Shown piece after piece: positions 46,683-56,396 of a DNA stretch of 64,000 bases. The position numbers and the translations under genes are program-made. Every line of letters starts with the position of its first letter. Positions within the stretch are counted from its first letter, which is position 1. This stretch comes from JAPOUP01 sp965203605 (GTDB lineage: Bacteria > Pseudomonadota > Alphaproteobacteria > Rhodobacterales > Rhodobacteraceae). The notes beneath the pieces were generated by a model. That model ran no database searches. It was not told the origin of the DNA and saw nothing but the letters and a program-made list of their open reading frames with translations. The DNA is taken from the NCBI GenBank assembly GCA_965203605.1, contig OZ241902.1, positions 3,844,001 to 3,908,000 on the forward strand, written 5' to 3'.

Positions 46683-47518
46683 ATGGCCTGGAGCGAGACC
46701 ACCCGGGAGAAGTATAGGCGCATTTCCGAGCGATATGAAAGTGACCTGACGGACGGGGAGTGGGCCCTGATCAAGCCGCTTCTCCCGCCGCCGCCGGGGC
46801 TGGGCCGCCCCAGGTCCACGGATCTCCGCGAGGTCCTCCACGCGATCCAGTACATGCCGGCGACGGGCTGCCAGTGGCGGGCGGTTCCCAGGTGTTCCGC
46901 TCCGTTTGCCACGGTCCAGGGTTGCTTCCACGCCTGGCGCGGCAGCGGCGTCATGGAGCGCATGATGGATGCGCTGCGCGGACTGGCCCGCGACCGGGCG
47001 GGGCGTGGCCCGGAGCCGACCGCCGCCGGGACCGGCAGCCAGTCGGTGAGGACGACGGAGACGGCGGGGCCGTCGGGACACCACGCCGGAAAGAGAACCA
47101 GGGGCCGGAAGCGGCACATCGCCGTGGACGTGGAGGGGACCCCGATCGTGGTCCAGGCCCACACGGCCGACGTCCAGGACCGGGACGGCGCTCCGGACGT
47201 CATCCTGGCGATGCTCGGGAAGGCGCCGAAGGTGACGGAACTGTGGGCCGACAGCGGCTGCAGCGGCGCGAGACCGCGCGGCAGGCTCGCGGAGCTGGGT
47301 GTCCCCGAGGTGCCGGGGACCGTGGAAAGACCCAAGGGAACCAGGGCTTCACGGTGCTGTACCGCCGCTGGGTCGTGGAGCGCACCTTCGCCTGGATGTC
47401 GCGCTGCCGCCGCCTGGCGAAGGACTGCGGGCGGAGCCTGGCGAGCTCCGTGGCGTGGGCGCAGCTGGCCGCCTGCCGGTTCCTGTTCCGGCGGCTGGCG
47501 AGGGACGCAAGTACCTGA
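46683..47518 (+). pseudogene. IS5-family transposase, frameshifted
   Basis: ATG 46683 starts a protein with YESDLTDGEWALIKPLLPPP and REVLHAIQYMPATGCQWRAV (DUF4096-type N-terminus of IS5/IS427 transposases), RGRKRHIAVDVEGTPIVVQA (first Asp) and ELWADSGCSGARPRG (second Asp). Near 47335 the frame shifts; the end GFTVLYRRWVVERTFAWMSR with LARDAST is in the +2 frame, stopping at 47518. A GACTCATA/TATGAGTC pair at 46559 and 47548 might mark the ends, but this is weak. The catalytic Glu motif (VVERTFAW) is thus out of frame and the copy is inactive. Confidence 0.75.
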
Positions 47519-47555
47519 AACTGAATGATATAATTAAAACAATGACTTATGAGTC

Positions 47556-47818
47556 AAACTCTAAGGCTGTATTGCTGCTTTACCGAGTGGTGGTAAGGCT
47601 GGTGGCACTTTTCCGACTCCACTCCGAACCGCAATGTCTATCGTATTGTTGCATATCGGGTTCAGGAGGGGTGGCTTGAATGCATACGAAGCCGGAACGC
47701 GATCGAAAGACGGGCCGAATGAAAACGTGCGCAGATTGTCGGTAGAGTTCGGAAAGTGACTCTGCTGCCAATTCAACCAACCTGTACAACTCCGCCATCA
47801 CCCAATGATAGACTTGGC
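47556..47818. other. no gene seen
   Basis: DNA between the IS5 remnant and the composite element. It is less GC-rich than its surroundings, and no coding frame with family similarity was found. Confidence 0.4.
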
Positions 47819-47827
47819 CTCAAGACC

Positions 47828-47949
47828 GGGTGTAGCCTAGGATTCCTGTAGTGCCTCGAACGCTTGATCCGCCCGGCACGCGCTCCAGGACCATGGGTCA
47901 GGAAAATGGAAAGAAAGTGGACAGGAGTCAAAGATCCTCGGCTGCATCC
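47828..47949 (+). repeat. MITE-like element, left copy (122 bp)
   Basis: Starts GGGTGTAGCCTAGGATTCC and ends GATCCTCGGCTGCATCC, an inverted repeat of about 16 bp. The middle is shared with 52582-52692 (GATCCGCCCGGCACGCGCT, AGGACCATGGG, GTGGACAGGAGTCAAA). Confidence 0.8.
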
Positions 47950-48675
47950 GTCAGGTCGCAGCAGCTTGGCAGGAATCCTGAACTACAAACTATAGGCGAC
48001 CCGTTGCATTCGCGGCGTTTGCGATCCACGTCAATCGTGACGATGGCGGCCATCGAATGGCGGGGAATTCCGGGACAGAAGCTGCCCACGGCGTCCCAGG
48101 CGAACGCGACACGAGTTCGGCGTTGGTGTTGTTGATCGAGTGAACGCCGCCGGAGGTGGCGCGGTTCGGACCCGCAAAGGTGGATCTCCAATACCGCACT
48201 GCGGCTGCTCCGATCAGTTTGCGGCCTGGATGGCATACGGCAACGGAGTCGCCCCGACGCCCCTGCGCGCTGAACCCACAACGCGGCTGGCAGTCGAGTC
48301 TCCGGAGAGGTCCCGCGCGAATCCGCCGATCCAGCTTCCCGACGAGGGGCGGCTCCCTGCTGGCCCGCTGGCTCGCACTGCCGCATCCGGGTCGAGGACA
48401 AAGCCGCCAGACGCGGCAGGACCGGACCCCACCGCCATGGGTGGTTCGATTGGCTGGCAGTGCGCGGTCATAGACACTGTCTGAAACTGGCGACAGCCGG
48501 CAAGGACGCGGGCTGGGTGCAGCCCAGATCGCTGGCATGATTCGCTTAGGTGTTTCCTGAGCCTTGACTTCCTGGCATGGGAACGGCTTTCGGTCGATTT
48601 TCGCCCGCGGAAACCGACCGAAAACACAGATTTCCCGACAGTCCGGGACACCCCCCCCCCCAGGAACCCGAGGAA
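47950..48675. other. 726 bp of cargo DNA without a gene
   Basis: Several long open frames exist on both strands because stops are rare, but none shows a start with a ribosome site or family similarity. Confidence 0.4.
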
Positions 48676-49754
48676 GGGTGTATCCCAAGTTGGTTGATTC
48701 CGACAGTTCGAATGTGCCATTCCTTCGTTGCGGCGGGACCATGGGAGACCGGGGCAACCGGCGGGTGGCCTGCCATACCAGGCAACGGGCATGGAGCTGT
48801 TTCATGGCACGGAAGGGAAGGTCGGGTCACAGGCACCCGGACGCGGTGGCGTATCCGGGGGTCTGTCCGAAAGCGACGCGGCGGTCCATCCACCGGTGGT
48901 CCGCGGGCACGGGGGTGGCGGACACCGTCGCCGGTACGGTGTCGCCGATGGGCTTCGATGCGGCCGCCACGCACATCGCGGACCTTGCCGGGCCGGGGGT
49001 CCCGGCGGGTTCCCTGCAGCGCCGGTCGCCTGGGCCCGGCGAGGAGGCCATGGAGTCCGGCCGGGATGGGGCCGTCGGGGGCGACCCACTGGAATCACGC
49101 ATGTATCTGGCGGTGGACGGGACCGGGATCCCGATGCGCGGGGAGGGGACGGAGGGCGTCACCGGAAAGGGGGAGGACGGGAGCGCCCGGACCCGCGGGG
49201 GAGGCTGGCCGTCGTGTACACCGCCGAGGGCCGGGACCGGGAGCCCTCCGCGTTCGCCGCCCGCCCCGGCAGGGAGGCGCGCCGCCGCGGCCTTCCGGAG
49301 GCCGGGGAGCCGGTCGTCATCCCCGACGGGGCGGACTGGACACCCGGCACGTGCGGGGAGCTCTTCGGCGGCGGCGGGGTCACCTTCGTCCTGGACCGGT
49401 TCCACGCGCTGGAACACCCCTCCGCCGCCGGCAGGGCGATCCACCCCGAGGGACCGGAAAGGGACCGGCACGGCGAGGTGGATGCCTGCCGCCGCCACTT
49501 CCGGAACAGCCCCGGACGGATGCGGTACGGAGAGTACCGCGACCGCGGCATCCAGGTCGGGAGCGGTGTCGTGGAGGGCGGCTGCAGGCGGTCCGGACCC
49601 AGGATGAAGCGCTCCGGGACCCGCTGGTCGGAGAGGGGCGCCAACGCAATGCCGGCGCTGAAGGGCTGCGTCATGGGCCACAGGCTGGCCGACTTCCTGG
49701 ACTGGCGGGCGAATCAGGCTGTTGCGGCATAATCAACCAACTTGGGATACACCC
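48676..49754 (+). mobile_element. ISKra4-family element inside the composite element (1079 bp)
   Basis: The ends are perfect inverted repeats: GGGTGTATCCCAAGTTGG at 48676 and its complement ending at 49754, continuing through TTGATT / AATCAA. The transposase stop codon lies just before the right repeat. Derived ends occur at 30455 and 34969-35158. Confidence 0.85.
48804..49732 (+). pseudogene. ISKra4-family transposase, frameshifted
   Basis: From ATG 48804 the frame reads HRHPDAVAYPGVCPKATRRS and then MYLAVDGTGIPMRGEGTEGV with GKGEDGSARTR, the first catalytic Asp region of ISKra4 transposases. Near 49200 an indel shifts the frame; LAVVYTAEGRDREPSAF and ADWTPGTCGELF follow, then VTFVLDRFHALEHPS (Asp), RDRGIQVGSGVVEGGCRRS (Glu) and MKRSGTRWSERGANAMPALK. 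Both halves are well preserved, so a single frameshift separates this copy from function; programmed frameshifting is not known for this family. Confidence 0.8.
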
Positions 49755-49870
49755 CCCGAGGAATTAATGCTTGACGAACGGAGGGGGGGGGTACCATGCG
49801 GCAACCGTCGCTGTTCTGTCCCAGGAACTGCGCGGACGCCATTGGATGTAACCTTAGAGGAGCGATCACG

Positions 49871-51931
49871 ATGGTCAGAATTCCCGTCCCGGAACCCGAA
49901 TACAGGAAACACGAACTGTCCGACGGCAGCATCGTCGACCGCTCGGACGACACCGGCAACAACCGCTTCGACCCAAACCCGCTCTACGGCAACCGGTATG
50001 CATGGACCGAGTCGATGAACGCCATCGGCGGCCAGGGCAACGACCGGCTGATCGCCGGGCGCTACACCGGCGTGCGGGTGGAGGATAATGGCTACATGGT
50101 CGGGGCCTGGCGCGGCGCAGACAAGTACAACTCCCTCAAGGGCGGCAACGGCGGTGACTTCTTCATCCTGAACGAGGAGTCCTACGTCTTCGTCGAAGAC
50201 TACAGGATGGGCGAGGACGGCTTCATGGTCACCGGCCTCCATGGCGGCGCGGACAGCTGGCAGCCGGAGCACCTGAAGGTGGTGCATTACCCTTCCGGTA
50301 AATATGACGGGTCCACCTTCCGGATCGTGCTTGATGACGGTGACAATCCGCCGAAGGTGCTGGCCGAGGTGAACGTCACGAACTACCGCTCCGGCACGGA
50401 TCCCCAGACGGTGATCGACCACATCCAGGGGGGCATCACCTTCCCGCACGCGGAGCTGATGCTCGGCGCCTACCTCAACGGCACGCTCGGCGCCGACGCG
50501 CTGACCGGCACCGCCGGCCATGACGAGATCTGGGGCTGGGGTGGCGACGACACGCTTCGCGGCGCCGAGGGCAACGACCGGATATACGGCGGCGACGGCC
50601 ACGACACGCTGTATGGCGACGAAGGCAACGATCTCATGGTGGGCCATACCGGCCACGACACGATGTTCGGCGGCAAGGGGCGCGACTTTCTCAGCGGCAA
50701 TTCCGGGAACGACCGGCTCTACGGCGGCAAGGGCAACGACCAACTCGAAGGCGACGGCGGCAACGACCGGCTCGACGGCGGTGAGGGAACGGACACCCTC
50801 ACGGGCGGCGACGGGAAGGACGTCTTTGTCGTCAAGGCGAACGCGGACGGGTCCGCCGACGTCATCAAGGACTTCATCATCATCGACGACGTCGTCCGCC
50901 TGCCCTACGACGTCCGCCGGAACGACGTCTCGTTCGTAAGGACCACCAACGCCCAAGGCCACACCGTCCACAATCTGGTCTATCTCGCTGGCAAACTCAA
51001 CGAGAAGGTGCTGGCGCAGTTCGAACACATGGACGGCGAGGACCTGAGCAAGGTCAGGTTCATCTGGGACCTTGATCCTAATGCGGAGGCGCCTCCGGGC
51101 GAGACGCTCGCCGGCACGAAGGGGAAGGACCTGCTGTTCGGCGGCTCAGGCAACGATACCATCGATACCGGTAGCGGCAACGATGTTGTCTACGGCCGCG
51201 GCGGCGAAGACGAGATCGACGGCGGCAGGGGCAACGACACGCTTTACGGCGAACACGGCAACGACGACCTCTTAGGCGGGGCCGGACGGGACATCTTCTA
51301 TGGCGGCGCGGGGGACGACGGTCTCGACGGCGGAAAGGGCCGCGACCGGCTTGAGGGCGGCGAGGGCAACGACACCATCAGGGGCGGAAAGGACGACGAC
51401 ACGCTCTACGGCGGCGAGGGCAACGACAGACTCCATGGCGACGGTGGCAACGACACGCTCTACGGCGGCAAGGGCAACGACTTTCTCGAAGGCGGCGCGG
51501 GCCATGACCGGCTCGAAGGCGGCGCGGGCAACGATGTCCTCGACGGCAGCGAAGGCGACGACCGGCTGTTCGGCGACGACGGCGCGGACAAGCTGCTGGG
51601 CGGCGCGGGCACCGACTTCCTGCACGGCGGCGAGGGGGTGGACACCTTCATCTTCCGCTCCGGGGACGGGGTTGACACCATCCTCGACTTCGAGGACGGC
51701 TCCGACAGCATCGTCTTCAAGGCCGCGACCGACGACGCTCCGAACACGCTGACCCTGGGTTTCAGCGACCTGACCATCACGGGCAATGCGGAGGCCGGTG
51801 GTGCCGTGATCACCTCGGACAAGTACGAGGGCGAGATCATCGTGAAGGGGGTCGACGTCCTCAATCTGACGGCCGACGACTTCGACTTTGTGACGGTCGA
51901 TGCATACGATAATCTGCTGATCATCGTCTAG
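49871..51931 (+). CDS. large RTX calcium-binding repeat protein (686 residues)
   Basis: AGAGGAG at 49856-49862 precedes ATG 49871. Residues 1-200 are a non-repetitive N-terminal domain without signal peptide. Residues 205-325 hold a first set of GGxGxDxLx repeats (GGDDTLRGAEGNDRIYGGDG). Residues 330-410 are a spacer domain with FIIIDDVVRLPYDVRRNDVS. Residues 415-590 hold a second, longer set of about 18 repeats. The C-terminus has DTILDFEDGSDSIVF and DFDFVTVDAYDNLLIIV, a type I secretion signal-like end. The protein is expected to be secreted and calcium-folded, as adhesins and RTX enzymes are; no catalytic domain is recognisable. Carried as cargo of the composite element. Confidence 0.85.
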   Translation: MVRIPVPEPEYRKHELSDGSIVDRSDDTGNNRFDPNPLYGNRYAWTESMNAIGGQGNDRLIAGRYTGVRVEDNGYMVGAWRGADKYNSLKGGNGGDFFILNEESYVFVEDYRMGEDGFMVTGLHGGADSWQPEHLKVVHYPSGKYDGSTFRIVLDDGDNPPKVLAEVNVTNYRSGTDPQTVIDHIQGGITFPHAELMLGAYLNGTLGADALTGTAGHDEIWGWGGDDTLRGAEGNDRIYGGDGHDTLYGDEGNDLMVGHTGHDTMFGGKGRDFLSGNSGNDRLYGGKGNDQLEGDGGNDRLDGGEGTDTLTGGDGKDVFVVKANADGSADVIKDFIIIDDVVRLPYDVRRNDVSFVRTTNAQGHTVHNLVYLAGKLNEKVLAQFEHMDGEDLSKVRFIWDLDPNAEAPPGETLAGTKGKDLLFGGSGNDTIDTGSGNDVVYGRGGEDEIDGGRGNDTLYGEHGNDDLLGGAGRDIFYGGAGDDGLDGGKGRDRLEGGEGNDTIRGGKDDDTLYGGEGNDRLHGDGGNDTLYGGKGNDFLEGGAGHDRLEGGAGNDVLDGSEGDDRLFGDDGADKLLGGAGTDFLHGGEGVDTFIFRSGDGVDTILDFEDGSDSIVFKAATDDAPNTLTLGFSDLTITGNAEAGGAVITSDKYEGEIIVKGVDVLNLTADDFDFVTVDAYDNLLIIV

Positions 51932-51958
51932 GCCGGCGGCCTGAATGTGAAAGACAGG

Positions 51959-51988
51959 AGAGGGCGGCGCTTCGGGGCCGCCCTCTTT
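51959..51988 (+). terminator. intrinsic terminator of the large RTX gene
   Basis: Stem AGAGGGCGGC / GCCGCCCTCT with loop GCTTCGGG, followed by TTTCC, 27 bp after the RTX stop. Confidence 0.85.
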
Positions 51989-52581
51989 CCTTGTGTGTGC
52001 CTGGCATGATCGGCAGCCTGGCGGCGGCTGCGCCAGCCGCCCTGCCAGTTCCGGCTGAGCGTCCGGACGGCCTTGCCGACGATGTGGGCCTCCTTGGAGC
52101 GGGATAGGGTCCGTGGGCGGGTCAGCGGAGTGCGGGCGCAGCTCCGGCGGTCCGTCACCGCGGATCGGCCCGGATGTGGCCCAGTTTGCTGACAGCATCG
52201 TCTGTTCCGGAACTTTCCAGGGACCGCGCGTCGGACAGGACCCGGATGGACCGGCCAGTGGCGCCCGTTCAGAGGCAAGCGACGGTGAGCGCAGGTCATG
52301 ACGCGGGACGAAGTGAACCGGGTGCATCGGCATCCGGACGCAGTGGCATATCCGGTTTCCGGGGGTCTGGGAGAGGAAGGCGCGGCGGTCGTTCGCGCCT
52401 GCGGGGGTGGCCACATCCGGTACCGGTACTGGACCAGGGGCCGCCCGATGCGCTGCCCGTCGCCGTGGAGCGGGCGCTCCGGGCAGCCTCGTCCGCGGCA
52501 GGGCGGCGCTGAAGCTTCTTCCGGAGCGGCCTGGACGGAACGCTGCCGAGGCCGGAATGCGAGCGCCGCGGCAGGCAGACA
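51989..52581. other. 593 bp with an ISKra4 trace, no gene
   Basis: Around 52320-52350 the frame VHRHPDAVAYP repeats the N-terminal sequence of ISKra4 transposases seen at 13261 and 48830. The rest is degenerate cargo DNA of the composite element. Confidence 0.4.
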
Positions 52582-52692
52582 GGGTGCAGCCCAGGATTCT
52601 TGTAATGCCCCGGAGGGTTGATCCGCCCGGCACGCGCTGCAGGACCATGGGCCAGGAAAGTGGACAGGAGTCAAAAATCCTCGGCTACACCC
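52582..52692 (+). repeat. MITE-like element, right copy (111 bp)
   Basis: Starts GGGTGCAGCCCAGGATTC and ends AATCCTCGGCTACACCC. Same orientation as the left copy; its right end is the intact outer end of the composite element, followed by CTCAAGACC. Confidence 0.8.
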
Positions 52693-52792
52693 CTCAAGAC
52701 CAGGCACCAATCCATTCGGGCATACTGAGGCCAGAGGCGTCAGTCGGCCTATACACTTCGAAATCCCCGATGCACTGCAGGAGAGGTTGGCA

Positions 52793-55606
52793 TCACGGGT
52801 CGGGCGTTTGCTCCGCAGCTGTGACGGCGACCGCGCTTCTTGCACATGCCAGAATCTCGCCTGCGCTCTTCAGGTCGTCCTGCCCGTTCACGGAGCCAAT
52901 GTCTTCGGAATCCCTGTCGGACCTGTCATCGCCCATGCACAGCCACATCGACTTGGTCAGGAGTTCCTCGGGCAGGTGACCTGAGGCGGCAAGCCTCTCA
53001 CAAACGTCTACTGCTGAGTCCTTCGCCTCGTCTGCCGCCTCCCCGTAAGTCTTCGATAGCGACCAAATCGCATCTTCCGCGATAGCTGGCGCTTGCGCGA
53101 CTGCCTCATCCGAGAATCCTCCCCCGGCCAGCAGCGTTGCCATTCGAAACTTGCGTTCCGCAGCTTCCAGCAACTTCCGTGCTTCAGCCATGCGCTTTTT
53201 CGCCTGCTCCTGCTTCGGGTCAGGCCGACTGGATTGATACAGGACTTCCGCCGTGTTCGACGCTAATTTGAGGAATCCAGCGGCTTCCAGCTGGAGCATT
53301 TTCTCGTAGGTTTCGTGATCGAGTATCTTGACCGAAATACCCGCCGCATCGTTCCCGAATGGGCTGACGTTGCCATCGTCATCGGGACCGACGACAGCCA
53401 GCAGGGATTTCTGGCCGTCCTCGGCTTCCCGGAGTTCCACCATCAGCAGCCGGTCGCCATAGGTTTCCCTGAACCGCTCGAGGGCATCAACTTCGGGTTT
53501 GGGCATCCGCTCCCTCGGAACGACTGTTCCCAAGACCTCTTCCAGACGCTGAAGAAACGCAGCCCTGCCGGACGGAAGATCCAGATTGCTCGACTTCGAC
53601 TTGCCATCCAGAACGGCTTCGGCTACCGCCCTCTTCTGCTCGATGAGGAAGAGCATGTTGTGCTCTATCGAATTCTCGCTGACCAGATTCGCGACGGTTA
53701 CCGTGCGCTTTTGGTGCTTTCGCCATGCACGGGCGATTCTCTGTTCCAGCTTGGCCGGATTCCACGGCTGGTCGATGTTGATCACCGCATTGGCGACCTG
53801 CAGGTTCAACCCGGTTCCGCCACTCTCCGAGGAGAGAAAAACGCGGCAGTCCGGGTCTTCCTTAAATCTTTTGATCTCAGCCCTTCTCTGCTTTTGAGGC
53901 ACCGAACCGGTGTGCAGCGCGTAGCCAACTCCGATGTCGCTGAGCAGTGACTGCACGAGAGACAGCATCCGGACCCATTCCGAAAAGATGATCACCTTGG
54001 AATCGGCATCGTGCAACAACTCCTCAAGAATACGTTCCAGTTCGTCAAGCTTCGGGCAGTCCCGCACCTTATCGTCCAGTATGAATGGTGTGTCGCAGAT
54101 CATGCGCATGCAGCTAAGCGCGAGTTGCAACCGTTTGAATTCCTCTTCCGAAAGCGGGCGGGTACTGGCCTTGGAAGCAATTCTGGCCACCAGATTGGCA
54201 TAGTCTTCGTAGCGCCGCTCCTGTTCCCGGGTCATCGGCACGAAGTAGTTGTTGACTGTCCGGGCAGGGAGGTCGTCTTCCACCTCAACTTTGCGCCGTC
54301 TCAATATGTGCGGTTTCACACGCTCGCTGAGTTCATCCAGGTTTTGGTAGCCGGTCGCCCGCCCCCGATGGTCGAGACGGTAGTACTGACGATTGAAACG
54401 AAACAGGGGTCCAAGGATCTTGGGATCCAGAAATTGAAGAATCGAATAGATTTCATCGATCCTGTTCTCGATCGGTGTACCTGTGAGCACGAAGGCAAAT
54501 CGACTCCGAAGCTGTTTGACCTCGTTGGCAGTCTTTGTTCGCCAGTTCTTTATGCGTTGAGCCTCGTCGAGAATGACGATGTCTGGCCGAAGCAACTCCT
54601 GAATGGCTGCTCTGTCGGACAGGATTTGTTCGTAGTTCGAAATCGTGAAGAACGCTGGGCTCCTGTAGATCTCGAGTCTCGCGGCGCGATTTCCGAAGAC
54701 GGCCCTGTAGGGCAGGTCCGTCGCGGTTTCAATCTGCTCTGCCCATTCCGACTTCAGCGATGCGGGACAGACAACGAGGGCACGCGCCACACCTTCGGTC
54801 TGTCTCAGAAGTTCGCATGCGGCGAGCGTCTGGAAGGTCTTTCCCAGTCCCATTTCGTCCGCCAGTAGCGCACGCTCCTTGAAAGCCAGATGGATCATTC
54901 CCTCGCGCTGATAGGGAAACAGCGGGAAATTCAGCACTTCAAAGGTTCGCTCGCCTGCTTTGACCCCGTCCAGAAATGCCTTTCGCCTTCTCGCCGGTCG
55001 CTCCCGCGCAAGCTGTTGGTCCCACCATCTCTCGAGGAGTCTGGAAACGCGCAAGTGCTGCGGATGCTCGTCAGCCAGTCGTCTCAGGCTGACGAGTGCC
55101 TGAATGTCCCGCTGTCTCTCGAATGCATCCAGCAGGCTCTCGACGTTTTCGCGGATGTCTGGAGGGATATTCCCCTCGGGGAGCGACATGGCAGGCACCG
55201 CATCGCTCATTGATCGCAGATACACCTCAATGCGTGGAGATTGCTTGCCCGCGGTACCGGAACGCATTCTGCCTCTGGCATTGCCGATCAGGTTCAGCAC
55301 CCCCTCGATGTGCTTGCATGTGCCCAGTTCGGCGACTTCAAAGTCAAGACAGGTACAGGAATTCATTCGGCGCTCCAGATGCCTGACTTCGATCACGTAG
55401 CCGCTTCCGGTACTGGACCCGACGTGGAATGATCCAAATGCCCGAAATTCCGGCTCCAGTTCCTCGAATTCGGTGACTTCCGTAATCCCTCTCCAGCGCC
55501 GCCGTTCGATCTCCTCCTCGTCGGTTGTGTGCCAGCCAAGAAATTCCGGTCGTTTAGGTCTCGAAGCCTTTCGTCCCGTCTTTACCTTCTTCGCTGGCTT
55601 GGACAT
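52793..55606 (-). CDS. SWIM zinc finger-SNF2 family helicase
   Basis: 937 residues from ATG 55606 (SKPAKKVKTGRKASRPKRPE), which has a GGAGAG site upstream; earlier ATGs lack similarity. A SWIM-type zinc finger is at about residues 80-105 (CTCLDFEVAELGTCKHI: C-x-C-xn-C-x-H). The SNF2 ATPase core has LLADEMGLGKTFQTLAA (motif I), VILDEAQRIKNWRTK (DEAQ box), VLTGTPIENRIDEIYSIL (III), SSESGGTGLNLQVANAVINI (V) and LEQRIARAWRKHQKR (VI). The last ~200 residues include a helical segment (MAEARKLLEAAERKFRMATL) resembling HEPN-like folds but without an R-x4-6-H motif. It would translocate on DNA or remodel nucleoprotein. Found alone; no known defence partner is adjacent. Confidence 0.85.
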   Translation of the reverse strand: MSKPAKKVKTGRKASRPKRPEFLGWHTTDEEEIERRRWRGITEVTEFEELEPEFRAFGSFHVGSSTGSGYVIEVRHLERRMNSCTCLDFEVAELGTCKHIEGVLNLIGNARGRMRSGTAGKQSPRIEVYLRSMSDAVPAMSLPEGNIPPDIRENVESLLDAFERQRDIQALVSLRRLADEHPQHLRVSRLLERWWDQQLARERPARRRKAFLDGVKAGERTFEVLNFPLFPYQREGMIHLAFKERALLADEMGLGKTFQTLAACELLRQTEGVARALVVCPASLKSEWAEQIETATDLPYRAVFGNRAARLEIYRSPAFFTISNYEQILSDRAAIQELLRPDIVILDEAQRIKNWRTKTANEVKQLRSRFAFVLTGTPIENRIDEIYSILQFLDPKILGPLFRFNRQYYRLDHRGRATGYQNLDELSERVKPHILRRRKVEVEDDLPARTVNNYFVPMTREQERRYEDYANLVARIASKASTRPLSEEEFKRLQLALSCMRMICDTPFILDDKVRDCPKLDELERILEELLHDADSKVIIFSEWVRMLSLVQSLLSDIGVGYALHTGSVPQKQRRAEIKRFKEDPDCRVFLSSESGGTGLNLQVANAVINIDQPWNPAKLEQRIARAWRKHQKRTVTVANLVSENSIEHNMLFLIEQKRAVAEAVLDGKSKSSNLDLPSGRAAFLQRLEEVLGTVVPRERMPKPEVDALERFRETYGDRLLMVELREAEDGQKSLLAVVGPDDDGNVSPFGNDAAGISVKILDHETYEKMLQLEAAGFLKLASNTAEVLYQSSRPDPKQEQAKKRMAEARKLLEAAERKFRMATLLAGGGFSDEAVAQAPAIAEDAIWSLSKTYGEAADEAKDSAVDVCERLAASGHLPEELLTKSMWLCMGDDRSDRDSEDIGSVNGQDDLKSAGEILACARSAVAVTAAEQTPDP

Positions 55607-56396
55607 CTGTTTACCTACTCTCTCCAAAGCGAAATGCCGGACCAGGGCGCGGAAGGCAAAATAGTTGACGCATGCTCTGGCCGGGAGGCATTCCCAAGAT
55701 TGCATACATTGACTACCCGAACGCAGTTCGAGCGGCAACACAGCCTATGTAATGAGTTTGCCGATGGTTGTGAATGGTCCGGAATTCAGTAGGGTGATCG
55801 CATTTCAACGGGATCGCAGCCTCGATTCCTTGCCGGCGCTACATATGTCGGCCGTATGGCCCGTGCACGGGTTTTGCTTCCGACTTCCTTGGTCGAGAGA
55901 GACAAGGCTCGGAACGGCGGTCTAGGGATTTTGCGGCAGGTCCGAGCATGGCCCTAGGTGCCACGAAAGTCAGAAGCCAAGCCTGACCTGACCGGATCGA
56001 GGCCCCACGACCTCCTGCAGAGACGTGTTGGCATTGCGAGCGAACCCTTTCCTGCGCACTGCGACGGTTGCGGTTCTGCGGATTCGGTTGGCTTGCCGAC
56101 AGGTGCCTCCACGCATCTGAGCCTCATGGGACAGTCCCGGTAGCTTCACAGTATGTCCAGCGGCGGTCCTGCTGTGATCGTCGGCGATAGGCCTGTGAAT
56201 GGCCAATCTGGATGTGCGGCTTCGACGGCCGACGATCGAACCTGAGCATACGTGCGGAACGCCGTGACTTCCGCTTCAGGCGCAGTCCGGAGCTTCGCCC
56301 TATATCTGTCCCGGTATCCGAAAGTGGAGTCCCATTGTTCGTTGACTTTTGCCTTGGCGTAATCCCTTTGTCGGACTCTGGTTTGGAGAAGACGAT
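55607..56396. other. 790 bp between helicase and sugar operon, no gene seen
   Basis: Divergent intergenic DNA. Short frames exist on both strands but have no family similarity or ribosome sites. It must contain both promoters; I could not identify convincing -35/-10 pairs. Confidence 0.4.

Larger units (their letters stand above)
47819..52701 (+). mobile_element. composite mobile element (4865 bp) carrying an RTX gene, 9-bp target duplication
   Basis: CTCAAGACC occurs directly before 47828 and directly after 52692. Removing the interval and one copy gives continuous sequence (...GACTTGGC-CTCAAGACC-AGGCACC...). The outer ends are exact inverted repeats GGGTGTAGCC / GGCTACACCC. Each belongs to a short element of 122 bp (left) and 111 bp (right) in the same orientation, whose inner ends are degenerate. 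The cargo is an ISKra4 copy and a 686-residue RTX protein. No transposase of the family that made the ends is present. Confidence 0.75.

Noticed and set aside
47950..48675. Several overlapping open frames of 90-190 codons
   Set aside because: High-GC noise in transposon cargo; none has family motifs or a ribosome site.
50500..51650. Dense short DNA repeats suggestive of a CRISPR array
   Set aside because: They encode RTX nonapeptides (GGxGxDxLx) in one long frame; period 27 bp follows the peptide repeat, with no spacers.
55958..56206. Short frames on both strands upstream of the sugar operon
   Set aside because: No start context, no similarity, mutually overlapping; judged intergenic.
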